The notes under the pieces: model-generated
What the model was told of the DNA's origin: nothing
The model's input: the letters and a program-made list of their open reading frames with translations, nothing else
Databases searched by the model: none
Program-made: the position numbers and the translations under genes
Shown here: positions 7,759 through 10,074 of the stretch, piece by piece
Position numbering within the stretch: position 1 is the first letter of the stretch
How the letters are laid out: every line of letters begins with the position of its first letter
Assembly (NCBI RefSeq): GCF_000003605.2
Contig: NW_003151754.1
Coordinates: 180,280-190,353 of the forward strand
Direction: 5' to 3'
Length of the DNA: 10,074 nucleotides
Source of the DNA: Saccoglossus kowalevskii
Taxonomy: Eukaryota > Hemichordata > Enteropneusta > Harrimaniidae

Positions 7759-8070
7759 AAAAACTGCCAAAAAATTGCCCTGGGTGATTTCTTGGTCCCA
7801 ATTTATTTTTTTTTAAAACCCAAACTGCTGTTTAATGACCCCGGGGAGAATTTACGGCAGAATCCAGTAATACGGGCAAGGTAATAACATTATTGGTAAC
7901 CCTCATTGCCAGATCTTTAACTCACCAAAATTTTAGTTTAAATTATTTCAAATTTTTGCTAAATTGAATGTTAATTTTGAACCAGCAGGCAGGATTTTAC
8001 ATTGCTGACATTTTTTTTCCAGACAATTTATAAAACAAATTTCTGAATTTTATATCAGTGAGCAACTTGC
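7759..8070. other. EED intron between the tandem element and the exon
   Basis: Contains the right copy of the 20-bp inverted pair (7848-7867) and a segment at 7768-7806 resembling 5650-5690 (shared core CTGGGTGATTTC against CTGGGCGATTTC). Otherwise nothing recognised. Confidence 0.5.
7848..7867. repeat. Right copy of the 20-bp inverted repeat pair
   Basis: GAATTTACGGCAGAATCCAG is the inverted partner of 5621-5640, with two mismatches. It is followed by TAATACGGGC. It lies between the tandem-core element and the EED penultimate exon. Confidence 0.5.
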
Positions 8071-8144
8071 CTTGCTTTAGAAGGTTCATCAACGTCAATG
8101 TCCCATATGTACGTCTTGCCAACTTGATTTCCTAATGCCAAGAT
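8071..8144 (-). CDS. EED: EED, penultimate coding exon
   Basis: On the - strand, after TTTTATTTTCTCAG (acceptor AG at 8145-8146), this 74-nt exon encodes 24 codons, including ALGNQVGKTYIWDIDVDEP, then AG of a split codon. It matches the LALGNQVGKxYxWDxxVxxPxKA part of EED, a WD40 blade of the Polycomb PRC2 subunit, roughly residues 376-400 of the human protein as recalled. The 3' edge is a GC donor (AG|GCAAGT). Using it makes the next codon AGG and continues with CTVLSHAKC, as the family requires (KAKCTTL in human). A weaker GT site four bases downstream (8065-8066) would not join in frame with the terminal exon. Skipping the exon would shift the frame, as 74 is not divisible by three. Confidence 0.95.
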
Positions 8145-8601
8145 CTGAGAAAATAAAACACACAATCAAGTAAATCAAAATTAGATGCAAATTTAATGCC
8201 AAAAAGGAACATCAAGCTAACACTGGGTAAATGATGTGCTGTGTTCTGGCACAAAGGTCAATATTGATTCGACTACTACTGAGTGTGAATGATGTCATTG
8301 TATGTAGGGTTCCTCTTGTCCATTATTTGGTGAAACATGCAAATTTATATTTTTCATTCATTACCAAAATTCATTCAAATTTTTACTCCTGTAGGCTAAC
8401 CTCTCAGTTGTCAAATGGGGATCCCCTTGTTTGCTACAAATTTAGATTAAATCTTGCTTACAGGTAGAAGCATTAGGATGAGCACAAATACAACAATATG
8501 ATTGCCATGGAAACCAATGCTATACCTAATTAACTGCATCTTACAGTCTTCTTACTTGTATCTAATTTTCCATTGAAATTTCTACCTTATGTTACTACCG
8601 A

Positions 8602-8633
8602 GTGTGTGTGGGTGGGTGTGTTGGGGGGGGGGG
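8602..8633. repeat. GT-rich tract followed by eleven G
   Basis: GTGTGTGTGGGTGGGTGTG runs directly into an 11-base G-run (8623-8633). The + strand has three or more G-runs close together and might form a quadruplex; in the EED transcript it would read as a C-rich, CCCACCCACAC-like tract. Its length is probably variable between individuals. Confidence 0.7.
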
Positions 8634-8984
8634 TTCCATTGTCTGGTTAGAATGTTTGTCACAATTATGAATTTTAACAGATATCCTTTGCTTGCAATGT
8701 CCCATACTTGGATACACTCCCAGCAGGATTCAATGATTGATTTCTTTCCAGGATTTCTTGCTGATAGTGTGGATCTTTTTTATCCAACATGTAACAGCAC
8801 AGTTTTACAAGCATTTTTTAAACTGTCATAGCAACTTCGGTTGCGTACAATCCAAAAATGACTGTGCTTATGTAAATGACAGAGGTGCCTGTGGTGGTCA
8901 AAATGTAAGTCATATTTCAAAGATCTAGCATGCAATAAATGCAATCTTTGGTTTGGGTGAGAGCAAACACAGTATTAGAAGAAA

Positions 8985-9122
8985 AACAAGTACCGTTAAA
9001 GTCTAATATAAACCGCATACGTAATAGTAACCGCACCCCCAATTCCGGCTTCGTGGGTTAAAGAGTTCTTAACAAAAATTGAAAACTTGAAAAGTACCTA
9101 TTACTAACCGCACCCCCAATTC
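8985..9122. repeat. CCGCACCCCC repeat pair, probable short element
   Basis: TAACCGCACCCCCAATTC occurs at 9028-9045 and again, identically, at 9105-9122, with a weaker ATATAAACCGCAT copy at about 9006. TACCGTTAAAGTCTAATAT at about 8991 precedes it. A TACCGT start with (A)AGCCGCACCCCC blocks is, from memory, a widespread short repeat in invertebrate genomes. Membership is inferred and the ends are not certain. Confidence 0.5.
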
Positions 9123-9317
9123 AACAAGACCGTGACTGACTTCATTGTTTCAACCAGCTGTTCCAAAACGGCATTGTTCCTAATCCTATTCTTTGTTTCG
9201 ACAACATGCCTAAAAATATTCACACCTATTTATTGTTCAGCGGTGATAAGATGTCAGACTGGCAACGAAACTGCTTTTGTTCTGGCGGCGACCTCTGTCA
9301 ATACTCTTTCTGAATAC

Positions 9318-9965
9318 GTCTGTGTTTCGTAAGTTTTAGACAATGAGCTTTTATCACCGTAAAAGTGTTAAACTGAGCATTGAAGAATAATTTATCTTTC
9401 GAAAACAAATAATTTCTTGATTTAAAAAAAAAATCATGCCGTTTTCCCATGGAAATCAAAGGCAAAAGATCGCACTACATTATCGGTAAATCTCTTCCGT
9501 GTTGCGTTCACCATGAGGTCGCTGAACTTTCATTAACATATTTAAATGAGCTATGTAATTTAGACACGTGGGCACCATCCAGCATTTTGATTGGTTAATT
9601 AGCGACTTGACCTATCCGGTCAATAATACGTCACGACGTCACGTAAGCATTCAAAAGCATGGCGGATATCGTATCGGCTGTTTACATGTGACTGAAATCA
9701 TTCGCTTACGGGGAAACTAAGTTGAATTTTACTTGCATTTTATAACAATTCAACGAATTTATTTTTCGTGCGTTATTGTAATCACTACTAAATAATAATC
9801 ACCAATATCAATACTTCGAAAACAAGTAAGTTATTCACTTGTGACCAGCAGCATGGCCGGATCGAGCTACCGTTATGTGATCATTTGCTACTAAGCAGTG
9901 CATTCGTGTTTTTATTTGAAACTTCTGTTTGAATATACTTTTCGTTACCAAGAAAATTAAAAAAA
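9318..9965 (-). repeat. Right arm of the long inverted repeat, about 650 bp
   Basis: Inverted partner of 5945-6530, in the intron upstream of the penultimate EED exon. It is slightly longer than the left arm, mainly through an extra segment with two CRE-like sites at 9627-9645 and other small insertions. The two arms are about 2.8 kb apart. They are most simply two copies of one dispersed element in opposite orientation; neither arm shows terminal inverted repeats of its own that I can see. Confidence 0.92.
9535..9668 (-). promoter_or_regulatory. Promoter-like motif cluster in the right arm
   Basis: In - orientation: CCGCCATGCTTTTG (9652-9665), TACGTGACGTCGTGACGTA (9627-9645, two CRE/ATF-like cores), AACCAATCA (9588-9596), an E-box CACGTG (9565-9570) and a TATA-like ATTTAAATATGTTAATG (about 9535-9551). 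The order is the same as in the left arm, so the two clusters would point towards each other. Whether either is active is unknown. Confidence 0.3.
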
Positions 9966-10074
9966 ATAAATGCATATTACATTAAAAATACTGAGTATTT
10001 TTTGTATCATGTAGAATTTTTTTTTGATTGAATGTAATTTTTCAACATTTCGTAACGCCTATTTAGAACCAAAT

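Larger units (their letters stand above)
5361..8070 (-). other. EED: Last EED intron, GC-AG type, phase 2
   Basis: On the - strand the intron starts AG|GCAAGT (donor GC at 8069-8070) and ends TTTCAG at 5361. The 2,710-bp intron splits an AGG Arg codon as AG plus G. GC donors are a minor class that usually show an otherwise perfect consensus, as here. The intron contains an arm of a long inverted repeat, an unassigned open frame and an 865-bp tandem-core element. Confidence 0.9.
8145..10074 (-). other. EED: EED intron upstream of the penultimate exon (incomplete)
   Basis: The acceptor is at 8145-8146; the donor is not in the window. I looked on the - strand for the preceding EED exon (expected to encode a segment like CDIWYMRFSMDFWQK with the two aromatic-cage residues) and found none, so this intron exceeds 1.9 kb. 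It contains a G-run, a short pair of CCGCACCCCC repeats and the right inverted arm. Open frames at 8231-8467, 8589-8831, 8737-8928 and 9132-9332 have no recognisable protein features. Confidence 0.75.

Noticed and set aside
8065-8069. GT donor alternative for the EED penultimate exon
   Set aside because: CAA|GTTGCT is a weak site, and using it puts the terminal exon out of frame, while the GC donor four bases upstream restores the conserved EED sequence.
8737-8910. Cys-containing frame ending at a GTAAGT (8905), looking like a + strand exon
   Set aside because: No acceptor-bounded exon with a recognisable protein could be defined, and it would lie antisense within an EED intron; a chance donor is more likely.
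5945-9965. LTR retrotransposon with arms as LTRs
   Set aside because: The arms are inverted, not direct, and the interior contains a host EED exon rather than retroelement genes.

Overview
The window looks like nuclear DNA of an animal, most likely a (marine) invertebrate. It is AT-rich and intron-containing, with GT-AG and GC-AG splice sites and several families of tandem and dispersed repeats. Nothing prokaryotic is visible. Species cannot be fixed from the sequence alone.

Only two genes can be supported, and they converge. On the + strand, 421-654 plus 1011-1016 are the last two coding exons of translation initiation factor eIF1A. The final exon carries one isoleucine codon and the stop. 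On the - strand, 8144-8071 and 5360-5234 are the last two coding exons of EED, the WD40 subunit of Polycomb repressive complex 2. They join in frame through a 2.7-kb intron with a GC donor. Both genes continue outside the window: eIF1A to the left, EED to the right. None of the longer open frames looks like a conserved protein; most lie in repeats or antisense to exons.

Layout: 1-420 is eIF1A intron with a diverged 127-bp duplication. 655-1010 is the last eIF1A intron. 1017-5233 is the 4.2-kb interval between the two stop codons. It holds A-tracts (1410-1590), an 85-89 bp direct repeat (2382 and 2805), a roughly 321-bp tandem array (3175-4065), a 14-bp hairpin (4174-4206) and a minisatellite built on ATTCCATTAT (4676-5220) that runs into the EED 3' UTR. 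5361-8070 is the last EED intron. It contains an arm of a long inverted repeat (5945-6530), an unassigned open frame (6509-6862) and an 865-bp element with short terminal inverted repeats and a tandem core (6894-7758). 8145-10074 is the next EED intron and contains the second, inverted arm (9318-9965).

The most interesting architecture is that the 74-nt penultimate EED exon sits between two inverted arms of about 600 bp. The EED pre-mRNA could therefore fold into a long hairpin that loops this exon out. Each arm also has a promoter-like cluster of motifs (CCAAT, TATA-like, CCGCCAT, and CRE/E-box in one copy). No defence system, CRISPR array, tRNA or rRNA gene was found.
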